In this document: positions 5,533 through 12,722 of the stretch, one piece after another
How the letters are laid out: each line of letters starts with the position of its first letter
Numbering within the stretch: the first letter of the stretch is position 1
Assembly: GCA_903861055.1 (NCBI GenBank)
Contig: CAIOSU010000354.1
Span: 1 to 12,722, forward strand
Reading direction: 5' to 3'
Source: an uncultured bacterium
Lineage (GTDB): Bacteria > Bacteroidota > Bacteroidia > Chitinophagales > CAIOSU01
Length of the DNA stretch: 12,722 nucleotides
Notes under the pieces: generated by a model
The model's database searches: none
Told to the model about the DNA's origin: nothing
Seen by the model: only the letters and a program-made list of their open reading frames with translations
Translations under genes and position numbers: made by a program

Positions 5533-8500
5533 ATGAACCGACCGCTACTCAAACTTGCCAGCAGCTTGCTGCTCATTTTGCTATTTTCCTTCTCTATAAA
5601 CGCACAAGTTACCGGTGCTATCGATGCTTGCGAAGGTGACATTGAGGCTTACTCAGTACCAACTGTCGCTGGTGCCAGCTATTCGTGGAGCGTTACGGGT
5701 GGGTTAGTTCAAGGCCCATCAAACATTGCCAGTGCCAACATCCTTTGGGGCCTACCCGGCACTGGAACTATTGTGGTAATGGTAAACAACCCCAGTGGGC
5801 CGCCCACTTTCCATACATTAAATGTTACCGTACATGGCAAGCCAAACCCGATAATAAGTTATGCTCCATACAATACCTGCCCTTACGAAGTCAGTGGCAG
5901 CGGCCCTGTTGGTCAGCCTGCAGACCGTATACCTTGCGAAAAGGTTTGTAAAAATGCCACAGTAACCTACAATACGCCGCTAAACGCCAGTAGTACCTAC
6001 CTTTGGGTGGTAAATGGAGCCTCATTGGTAACAGGTGCTACAACCAATAGTGCAACCGTAACTTGGGACACCACCTTTTTGGGCGACATAACCGTTTATG
6101 AAACCAATATTTGGGGCTGTGTTGATTCGTTTACCCTTTGTATTGAAAAACAAGATTTACCTGTGGCTGCATTCAGTCATCAAGCATCGGTTTGTTTATT
6201 TTCTAATACCTTGTTTACCAACCTTTCGACTGGCGCTACCTCTTATTTTTGGGATTTTGGCGATGGGGGCACTTCAACTAACGAAGACCCATACCACTCG
6301 TACACTACAGGTGGTACTTACACCGTTACGCTCATTGCCTACACTGATTGCTATTGTACCGACACGTTCCAAAGTACTATTGTAGTTGATAATTTACCGG
6401 GACCTACTATTACTTGCCCATCAACACTATGCGCAGATGCCTCGGCAACCTATAGCACTGCAGCAGCGGCTGGTTGCACCTACAACTGGTTTGTCATAGG
6501 CGGGACCATTACTTCAGGTCTCGGTACGCCTACTATTACAGTATCATGGGGCCCAGGTGCCATTGGCACTGTTGGCTTATACCTTAGTGGTTGCGGTAGT
6601 ATGTGCGATGATACTACGCTGCTACAAATACCCATAGTTCCTTTAACTACCACCATTAGCGGTGCCACCAAAGTTTGTGCTGGCGACTGCGAATACTATA
6701 GCCTTCCGCTATTTAGTGGGGCCACATACAAATGGAGCTTAAGTAGTTCTGGTTGTGGCGCAATAATTGACTCAACCTGTTGCGAAAAAATAAAAATTTG
6801 CTGGCCTTCAAATTTGTTTAGTTGCGTTGATACCTTGAACGTTACTTACTTCGATAGTCTGCTAAACTGTGGTGGATCGGCTCAAATAATTATCCGTTTG
6901 CGGCCTAGACTAAATATTTTTGGAAATCCGCTGGTTTGCGCAAATAGCAGCTCTTCGCTATCAAGCTCGGGTGGTATTAATTGTAATTGGTCGGTATCTC
7001 CAGCAGGGCCTACCTTAGCTGGCAGCCCTGGTACTTCGGCAAACATTAGCTGGAACAATTTGCCGGGAAATTACATAGTAACAGCAACATCTGTAAACCC
7101 TAACGATGCTTGTAATGATACCGCTTATTTTAAGATAAAAGTGGTAGCGCCACCATTAGCACCGGTAATAACAGGCGACACTATTATTTGCCCGGGTAGC
7201 ACCTTATCTTATTGCACCGCACCCAACCCCGATATTATTTGGATAATCGCCGGTGGCACTCCAGCAACTGCTATTGGCTATTGCACTACCGTAACTTGGA
7301 ATCTTACTGGGCCATATTCGATACAAGCATACCAAAAAGCGCCTAATTCCCCATTCTGCTCTTCAGATACCACTTTGCAGAATATTTATCCGTTCACGCC
7401 AGTGCCACCAGTGCTTTTGGGCCCTGCAAGTGCTTGTGCCAACGCTACAAGTACATACTCAACACCTACCTTATATCCACCTGGCACTACCTACGCTTGG
7501 AGCTTAACCCCAGCCAACGCCGGCGCCATATTGTCACCAGGCAGCGCATCAACATCTATTGAGTTTGGGAACAATGCTCCTTCTAGCATTACGGTTACCC
7601 TTTCGGTGAATGTATGTGGTGGTTTGCAAACTAGCAATATAGTAGTTACCCTTAACCCAGCGCCGACGCCAACTGTAAACCCAATTGGTAGCCTATGTGC
7701 TGGCGGAACAGCTCAGTTACAAGCTGTTGGCGGTGCGTTTACTTCAGTAAACTGGTCGGGCCCCAGCGGATATTCTTCGGTATTAAACCCTACTACCATT
7801 ACCCAAGATGGCCTATATCAAGTTACCGTAACAAATGCCAATGGATGCTCTGGTAAATCTCAATACAATGTTACTTACGTATCTGGCCCAACTGCCAGTA
7901 TCAGCTCATTCGACCCTAGGGTATATTGTATTGGCGATGTATATAGCGCAACGTTGTGCGCTTTAGGCAATCCTGACTATACCTATTCATGGTCACCTTC
8001 TGGAGCAACGCAATGTATCACTGCCAGCACGCCCGGCAGCTACTCTGTGGTAGTTACAGATATAACCAATGGCTGTACGGCCACTTCAAACGTTATCACT
8101 ATTTCCGAAATAACCTGTTCCGGTGGTGGTGGAACTACTTGTCAACCCAATGGCAGTATCAGTTTCACCCACACGGGTTGTAACCCTGTAGCGTTTACCA
8201 ATACTTCGGTAAGTGGTAGTTCGTTTTCGTGGAATTTTGGCGACTTTACCACATCTGGCTTAACTAGTCCTAGCCATTACTATGCCATGGCCGGGTTTTA
8301 CTTGGTATCTCTAACGGGCAATGTTCCCAATGCAGCAGGCACTGGCTTCTGTACCTTGACCGATACCGCACATATTGAAATACCTTTGGCTGCAGACTTT
8401 GATATAGTCGTGGGTTGCGATGGCGCACCAGTTTGCTTCACCGACAAGAGCACCTACACAGCTGGCAATAACATTACCAATTGGAATTGGAACTTTGGCG

Positions 8501-11184
8501 ATGGAAACTTCTCAACCCTGCAAGACCCTTGTCATACTTATGCTAGTGCTGGAACATACTCTGTTATTTTAACCATTAACAATGGTTCTTGCAGCACCGC
8601 TGATACGATAAATGTAGTAGTGCCTGCTGGGCCAACAGCCGCATTTACGGCCACCAGCCCCAATTGCCTAAACAACCCTGTTGGCTTTACCGATGCTTCT
8701 TTTGCAAGCATTAACGCTTGGAACTGGAACTTTGGAGATGCCGGAACCTCGCTTAACCAAAACCCGAACCATACTTATGGAAGCCCGAGTGTATACCCCG
8801 TAACGTTAATTGTAAGCGATATTTTTGGCTGTAAGGATACGGTAGTAAACCCAATAACCGTGAATACTCCTACCCTTTCGGGCAGTATAACCGCTTTCCC
8901 TGACACGATTGTATGCGCTGGCACCTCAGTATTGCTAGTGGCGCCAACTTGCGCTGGATGCAGCTATCTGTGGAGCAACGGCTCAACAAATGATTCAACA
9001 ACAGTAACAACTACTGGCATATACTCAGTTACCCTTACCGATGGTAGCGGCTGCCCTTATAGCACCTTCATTCGTATTATCGTGAATAACGGCCCTCCCG
9101 CCAATATCCAAAACAACGAAAGCAACGAAATATGCTTGGGTAGTAATATCCTGCTTTATACTACTTACAACGTTAACTTCACCTACAGTTGGATAACTAC
9201 AGATGTGGTGAACAACGGTAGCACCAATTCATCTATCTTCTTTACTCCAGTAACTGCAGGTACTTATACTTACCAAGTATTTGTTACCGATACCACAACT
9301 GGTTGTGGCGATACATCGTTGCCTTATGTGGTAACAGTAAACGCAGCGCCTGTGCCGCCAGCTATTACTCCATTGGGGCCTACAACGGTTTGCAACGGCA
9401 CCACCATTTCATTGGTAGCTACCCACCCCGACCCCACCGTTACTTTCCTTTGGAGCACTGGCGAAGTGAACGACACGATTGTGGTAACGGAAGGTGGTTG
9501 CTATGCCGTTGAAGCCATTGATACTAATGGTTGCAGCGCCCAAACGCAATATTGCGTAACCGTAAATCCATTGCCAGACCTGTGCTCGTTCTATGAAGGT
9601 TGCTTGGATACTTGCCGTCCGTTTATTATTCATGCACCAAACGGTGCTTCGCATCAATGGTTCTTGAATGGTTTGCCAATACTAGGTGCAACAGACCCAA
9701 CCTATGCTGCAACGCTAAATGGATTGTACTCAGTGCAAGTAACCAATACTTTCGGCTGTACCGATACTACAGGCTTGCTTGATTTGACACTTACTGATTG
9801 CGACACCTCTCTTTGTGGCACTTTCATTGTTGATTCTATCTACTGCGACCCAGCTGGCAACTATGTACTGGATTACCGAATAGTAAATAATTCAACCTTA
9901 GCTGTCACGCAGGTTAACTTAAACATTCTTCCTCCGTTCTTGGCCTTACCATTTGCACCGAGCTTGGTATATACTACTATTGCCACAGGCGATACTTCAA
10001 TACCGCTGAGCACTACCATTTACGGCGCTACAGCAGGTGATACATTATGCTTTAGGGCACATTTAGATGCTTACGACTCTACAGGAACTGAACTACTATG
10101 CTGCTTTACCGATACGGTTTGCGTAACACTACCTCCATGCCCACCAGATTCGGCTTGTTGTTACTTCAATTTTGTGAGCGACTCTATTTGGTGCGAACAA
10201 ACCGCAGTAGGGCCTAAGTTTAACTTTGAGTTCAAAATTAACGGTTGTGGTAACCTACAGGTGCAAAATGGGGGAACTGGAGTACTTAATGCAGCGAATC
10301 CATATACGCTGGTGGCTGGTTTAAATACGGTTTCGGGTAGCTATATTCCTTCATCGCCTGCAGACACCTTGATGTGCTTGACCTTTGTTGTTGATGATGG
10401 CATGCAAAACTATTGTAAGGATACTACCATCTGTTTCCCTATCAATTGTAAAGCTCATCCAGTGCCATGCAACATACAATATGACCGAGAAATATGTGAA
10501 TACGACCAAGCCATATTTACCTATGCTGGTGGACCCGGTTTTACGCTAAGTTGGAATTTCTTTGGTGGCACGCCTCCAACAGCTACTGGACCAGGGGCGC
10601 ACAACATTAGCTATCCTGGGCCTGGAGTTTATTACTTCGACCTGACCCTTACCAATTCAGCAGGTAGTACCACCTGTCGCGACTCTATTACTGTATTAGC
10701 CGCGCCAGTTGCTTCTATCACGCAAACAGGTAGTACCTTATACGCCGCGCCTGCAGGCATGAGTTACCAATGGTATGGTACACCGCCAACGTATACGCTT
10801 ATACCTGGTGCCAACAATCAGTTTTATGCACCAACAGCCGAAGATGTATACTGTGTAGTAGTTACAGATGCTTATGGTTGCAAAGACACCACTTGTAGAG
10901 ATTTCCTTGCTACCGGCTTTGCCACTATCGAAACCAGCGATTGGAACATCTATCCTAACCCGAATGATGGTTCGTTTACGTTATCATTAACTGCGAACAA
11001 CAATGAGATTATCACTATGAAGTTGGTAAATACCTTGGGCGAAGTGGTTGATACCCGTGCGTTTGATGTAAGAACAGGGGCACAAAGCTTCTATGTCAGT
11101 AACGCTAACCTAGCGCAAGGTATATACTTTGTGCAGCTTATCACCGAGACTGGCACCAGCATTAGACGTGTGGTAGTGAAGTAA
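5533..11184 (+). CDS. Giant cysteine-rich PKD/Ig-like repeat protein with T9SS type A sorting domain
   Basis: A 1883-residue exported protein, probably a surface adhesin or matrix protein. Residues 1-24 form a Sec signal peptide (cleavage after I-N-A). About 21 beta-sandwich modules of 70-110 residues follow. Clear PKD domains with W-[DN]-F-G-D occur at ~211-286, 876-955, 956-1035 and 1036-1113, and a divergent one at ~1649-1726. Most other modules are Ig-like or PKD-like, with a Cys near the start and a G-C-x-D/T signature before the last strand. Residues ~1428-1540 and 1542-1645 are two copies of a domain I do not recognise. Residues 1804-1883 are the sorting domain (W-N-I-Y-P-N-P-N-D-G-S-F, ending R-R-V-V-V-K) recognised by T9SS and removed at the surface. 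My hand count gives about 83 Cys, none in the sorting domain. No catalytic domain is visible. The gene is transcribed alone and ends at a strong terminator. Confidence 0.9.
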   Translation: MNRPLLKLASSLLLILLFSFSINAQVTGAIDACEGDIEAYSVPTVAGASYSWSVTGGLVQGPSNIASANILWGLPGTGTIVVMVNNPSGPPTFHTLNVTVHGKPNPIISYAPYNTCPYEVSGSGPVGQPADRIPCEKVCKNATVTYNTPLNASSTYLWVVNGASLVTGATTNSATVTWDTTFLGDITVYETNIWGCVDSFTLCIEKQDLPVAAFSHQASVCLFSNTLFTNLSTGATSYFWDFGDGGTSTNEDPYHSYTTGGTYTVTLIAYTDCYCTDTFQSTIVVDNLPGPTITCPSTLCADASATYSTAAAAGCTYNWFVIGGTITSGLGTPTITVSWGPGAIGTVGLYLSGCGSMCDDTTLLQIPIVPLTTTISGATKVCAGDCEYYSLPLFSGATYKWSLSSSGCGAIIDSTCCEKIKICWPSNLFSCVDTLNVTYFDSLLNCGGSAQIIIRLRPRLNIFGNPLVCANSSSSLSSSGGINCNWSVSPAGPTLAGSPGTSANISWNNLPGNYIVTATSVNPNDACNDTAYFKIKVVAPPLAPVITGDTIICPGSTLSYCTAPNPDIIWIIAGGTPATAIGYCTTVTWNLTGPYSIQAYQKAPNSPFCSSDTTLQNIYPFTPVPPVLLGPASACANATSTYSTPTLYPPGTTYAWSLTPANAGAILSPGSASTSIEFGNNAPSSITVTLSVNVCGGLQTSNIVVTLNPAPTPTVNPIGSLCAGGTAQLQAVGGAFTSVNWSGPSGYSSVLNPTTITQDGLYQVTVTNANGCSGKSQYNVTYVSGPTASISSFDPRVYCIGDVYSATLCALGNPDYTYSWSPSGATQCITASTPGSYSVVVTDITNGCTATSNVITISEITCSGGGGTTCQPNGSISFTHTGCNPVAFTNTSVSGSSFSWNFGDFTTSGLTSPSHYYAMAGFYLVSLTGNVPNAAGTGFCTLTDTAHIEIPLAADFDIVVGCDGAPVCFTDKSTYTAGNNITNWNWNFGDGNFSTLQDPCHTYASAGTYSVILTINNGSCSTADTINVVVPAGPTAAFTATSPNCLNNPVGFTDASFASINAWNWNFGDAGTSLNQNPNHTYGSPSVYPVTLIVSDIFGCKDTVVNPITVNTPTLSGSITAFPDTIVCAGTSVLLVAPTCAGCSYLWSNGSTNDSTTVTTTGIYSVTLTDGSGCPYSTFIRIIVNNGPPANIQNNESNEICLGSNILLYTTYNVNFTYSWITTDVVNNGSTNSSIFFTPVTAGTYTYQVFVTDTTTGCGDTSLPYVVTVNAAPVPPAITPLGPTTVCNGTTISLVATHPDPTVTFLWSTGEVNDTIVVTEGGCYAVEAIDTNGCSAQTQYCVTVNPLPDLCSFYEGCLDTCRPFIIHAPNGASHQWFLNGLPILGATDPTYAATLNGLYSVQVTNTFGCTDTTGLLDLTLTDCDTSLCGTFIVDSIYCDPAGNYVLDYRIVNNSTLAVTQVNLNILPPFLALPFAPSLVYTTIATGDTSIPLSTTIYGATAGDTLCFRAHLDAYDSTGTELLCCFTDTVCVTLPPCPPDSACCYFNFVSDSIWCEQTAVGPKFNFEFKINGCGNLQVQNGGTGVLNAANPYTLVAGLNTVSGSYIPSSPADTLMCLTFVVDDGMQNYCKDTTICFPINCKAHPVPCNIQYDREICEYDQAIFTYAGGPGFTLSWNFFGGTPPTATGPGAHNISYPGPGVYYFDLTLTNSAGSTTCRDSITVLAAPVASITQTGSTLYAAPAGMSYQWYGTPPTYTLIPGANNQFYAPTAEDVYCVVVTDAYGCKDTTCRDFLATGFATIETSDWNIYPNPNDGSFTLSLTANNNEIITMKLVNTLGEVVDTRAFDVRTGAQSFYVSNANLAQGIYFVQLITETGTSIRRVVVK

Positions 11185-11202
11185 GTTTGTCAAATAAATA
11201 GC

Positions 11203-11246
11203 ATAAAAAATGGCCGCTTTCACTATTGAAAGCGGCCATTTTTTAT
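11203..11246. terminator. Bidirectional rho-independent terminator between convergent genes
   Basis: The left arm AAAAAATGGCCGCTTTC (11205-11221) is perfectly complementary to 11228-11244 over a 6-nt loop; two more A-T pairs extend the stem to 19 bp (11203-11246). Each strand reads a GC-rich stem followed by a run of six T. It lies 18 bases after the giant gene's stop codon and just after the stop of the PhoD-like gene on the other strand, so it can terminate both. Confidence 0.93.
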
Positions 11247-11247
11247 A

Positions 11248-12234
11248 TTACTTTCTCCATTTAATATCGCTGAGCAAAAACTTATACTCCGAGTTTACAC
11301 GATTGGCTTCTACATCATAGTTTTTGAAAACGATGTAAGGGTCGGCAGCCCAGTGTACTTCAATTACAGGTGCTGAATGCACGGTAACATCTGGCCCTGA
11401 AACCCGATTCCGGGCAAAGCCTGGGCGCTCAGTATTGTTTATACCAGCGGCCATTATCTCAAAGGTGCGATAGCCAGCATTCCAAGGGCTTTTAAGCACC
11501 TCAACATAATGTTGGTCGCCAGTAATGAAGAGAATGTTTTGGGCGTTTGTTTCATTAATAATATTCAATAAGCGTTTGCGGCTGCGGCCCAGCTTTACTA
11601 GCGCCTCCCATCGAGTAGGGCGTTTCAGCAACATTTGGTATCCGTTTACGATAAACCGCACATCGGCAGGCTTCTTGAGTTGTTCCTGAATAAACTTCCA
11701 TTGGTTCTCTCCGAAGGCATCGCTAAAAGGTTTCAATGGGTTTTCACGATTGCTGCGGCCATCCAACATAATAAATTGCACTACTTTGCCATTGGGTTGT
11801 TTTTCCAGCTTTGCGTAATAAATACCGTCTTGGTCGGTGCTTATCTCGTTTTCCAGTTGCCAAAACTTGCGGTGTATCTGCTTGCTTTCTTCTTTGTAGA
11901 TGTAGTCTTTACCGGCATCGTTTAGGCCATAGTCGTGGTCGTCCCAAGTAACCATAAACTTCGAAATTTCCCGCAATTGCTTAAAGCCATCTTTGTTGAG
12001 CAGTACTTCTAGCTGGCGCTGTATGTGTTGGGGGTCGGTTTCGGTATCGGCATATACGTTATCGCCCACCCACACACTGTAATCGGGCTTAATAGTATTG
12101 GCCAAATAAGGTATGGTTGGCGCGGGCAAATCTTGCCGGTGGCAGCCCAATATGGCAATAGAGGTAATGGAATCGGTTTGGGCTTGGGTAGCTAATGCCA
12201 ACAAACAAGCAATACTGAGGAAGATAGCGCGCAT
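11248..12234 (-). CDS. Secreted PhoD-like phosphatase (alkaline phosphatase D family)
   Basis: A 328-residue metallophosphatase-fold protein. Residues 1-~18 are a signal peptide (M-R-A, hydrophobic core, cleavage near T-Q-A), placing it in the periplasm or outside the cell. The family's metal-site motifs appear in order: I-L-G-C near 28-31, W-V-G-D-N-V-Y-A-D (55-63), T-W-D-D-H-D-Y-G (96-103) and I-T-G-D-Q-H (237-242). L-D-G-R-S-N-R (157-163) corresponds to the conserved L-D-x-R-x-x-R motif. Known PhoD enzymes hydrolyse phosphomonoesters and phosphodiesters using Ca and Fe. This protein is shorter than classical PhoD and lacks its N-terminal beta domain, as do many Bacteroidota homologues, so the substrate is uncertain. 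No PHO-box-like site is seen. The start codon directly follows a hairpin and T-run. Confidence 0.9.
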   Translation of the reverse strand: MRAIFLSIACLLALATQAQTDSITSIAILGCHRQDLPAPTIPYLANTIKPDYSVWVGDNVYADTETDPQHIQRQLEVLLNKDGFKQLREISKFMVTWDDHDYGLNDAGKDYIYKEESKQIHRKFWQLENEISTDQDGIYYAKLEKQPNGKVVQFIMLDGRSNRENPLKPFSDAFGENQWKFIQEQLKKPADVRFIVNGYQMLLKRPTRWEALVKLGRSRKRLLNIINETNAQNILFITGDQHYVEVLKSPWNAGYRTFEIMAAGINNTERPGFARNRVSGPDVTVHSAPVIEVHWAADPYIVFKNYDVEANRVNSEYKFLLSDIKWRK

Positions 12235-12288
12235 AAAAAATTAGTTGAATAATTGAACAGGTATAATTACCCATTATTCAAGAACTAA
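12235..12288 (-). terminator. Long imperfect hairpin plus T-run directly before the phoD-like start codon
   Basis: TTAGTT (12241-12246) pairs with AACTAA (12283-12288), and GAATAAT (12247-12253) pairs with ATTATTC (12273-12279), leaving a 3-nt bulge. GGTA (12260-12263) and TACC (12268-12271) can pair inside. On the minus strand six T (12240-12235) follow, and the ATG of the phoD-like gene is the next base. The shape fits a terminator for the upstream hydrolase gene (stop at 12323). If phoD transcription starts upstream of it, it could also act as an attenuator. Confidence 0.5.
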
Positions 12289-12322
12289 TGAAATATGTGG
12301 CTGTGAAATTTAGGTTAACAAA

Positions 12323-12722
12323 CTATCGAAGCCCTTTGCTGCGCTCATACGCCAACCCAAATTGCATAAACATACCCACCGCATAAGGTTTGCCCTGCTG
12401 CGATTTGCGGGCGTAGTAGTATTGGCTGTCGCCAATGCAGGTGCCTTTGCAAACGTTTTGGGTAGTGAGATAGCCGCCGCTTACGGGCACTAAGCTGTGC
12501 TCAGGCAAACCTTGGTAAGCCCTATCCACGGCTTTGGTAAACTCGGCACCGGTTACAATTCCCAGCTTTTGGGCGGTCAATATGCCGTAGGCAAACATAG
12601 CCGTGCAAGAGCTTTCTAGGTAGTTTCCCTCCTCCCCTTTACGCAAAGGTAATTGATACCAATGGCCGGTAAGGCTGTCTTGCAGAGCAGGCAGCCCCGA
12701 TATCATTTCTTTAAGGTAGCCA
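12323..12722 (-). CDS. Glycoside hydrolase family 88/105-like protein, C-terminal part (5' end outside window)
   Basis: The frame is open to the window edge: codons for G-Y-L-K-E precede the internal Met at 12706, so the start lies beyond the window. The 132 visible residues match the C-terminal third of GH88/GH105 unsaturated uronyl hydrolases: L-T-G-H-W-Y-Q, then E-S-S-C-T-A-M-F-A-Y-G-I, an alpha/alpha-barrel helix pair, and C-K-G-T-C-I-G-D with Y-Y-Y-A-R and G-K-P-Y-A-V-G-M-F near the end. These enzymes remove the unsaturated uronic acid left by polysaccharide lyases on pectin-type or glycosaminoglycan-type oligosaccharides. The catalytic Asp lies in the missing N-terminal part, so activity and family assignment (88 versus 105) cannot be settled. 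It is on the same strand as the phoD-like gene, with a terminator-like hairpin between them. Confidence 0.8.
   Translation of the reverse strand, partial: GYLKEMISGLPALQDSLTGHWYQLPLRKGEEGNYLESSCTAMFAYGILTAQKLGIVTGAEFTKAVDRAYQGLPEHSLVPVSGGYLTTQNVCKGTCIGDSQYYYARKSQQGKPYAVGMFMQFGLAYERSKGLR

Noticed and set aside
12202..12234. Possible lipoprotein box around Cys10 of the PhoD-like protein
   Set aside because: The Cys lies in the middle of the hydrophobic core, too close to the N-terminus; ordinary signal peptidase I cleavage near residue 18 fits better.
1..12722. Mobile element, phage, CRISPR or defence system
   Set aside because: No transposase, integrase, phage, Cas or nuclease genes, no regularly spaced repeats, and no target-site duplications were seen. 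The genes read as ordinary chromosomal content.

Overview
The window looks like chromosomal DNA of a member of the Bacteroidota (Chitinophagia/Sphingobacteriia-like). The strongest sign is a very large secreted protein ending in a type IX secretion (T9SS) type A sorting domain. Supporting signs are candidate promoter elements of the TAnnTTTG type, start codons without a Shine-Dalgarno sequence, moderate GC content with AT-rich intergenic gaps, and secreted PhoD-like and GH88/GH105-like enzymes. I see no integrase, transposase, CRISPR array, tRNA or rRNA.

Layout. Positions 2-559 (+) hold the C-terminal part of a flavin amine oxidase. It converges on an unrecognised protein with a low-complexity tail (679-1263, -). 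Next comes a secreted MuiA-family (DUF4140/DUF4139) protein (1490-3070, -) with a clear rho-independent terminator and a hairpin-rich leader. After a gap with a cluster of GC-rich hairpins (3211-3292) lies a saccharopine dehydrogenase homologue (3311-4660, -). This gene is divergent from a cytidine deaminase (4813-5280, +), and their shared gap carries short repeats. An AT-rich gap of about 250 bp precedes the dominant gene (5533-11184, +): 1883 residues, about 21 Ig/PKD-like modules, roughly 83 cysteines, and a T9SS sorting domain. It converges on a PhoD-like phosphatase (11248-12234, -) across a near-perfect bidirectional terminator. The window ends inside a GH88/GH105-like hydrolase gene (12323-12722, -).

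The genes do not form one pathway. They read as single housekeeping or envelope genes: nucleoside salvage, amino-acid metabolism, amine oxidation, and secreted surface proteins. I found no convincing new multi-gene system. The items most worth a second look are the muiA-family leader, where two upstream segments can each pair with the start-codon region; the terminator-like hairpin whose T-run touches the phoD-like start codon; the duplicated, unidentified Cys-containing domain near the end of the giant protein; and the repeat-bearing gap between the saccharopine dehydrogenase and cytidine deaminase genes.
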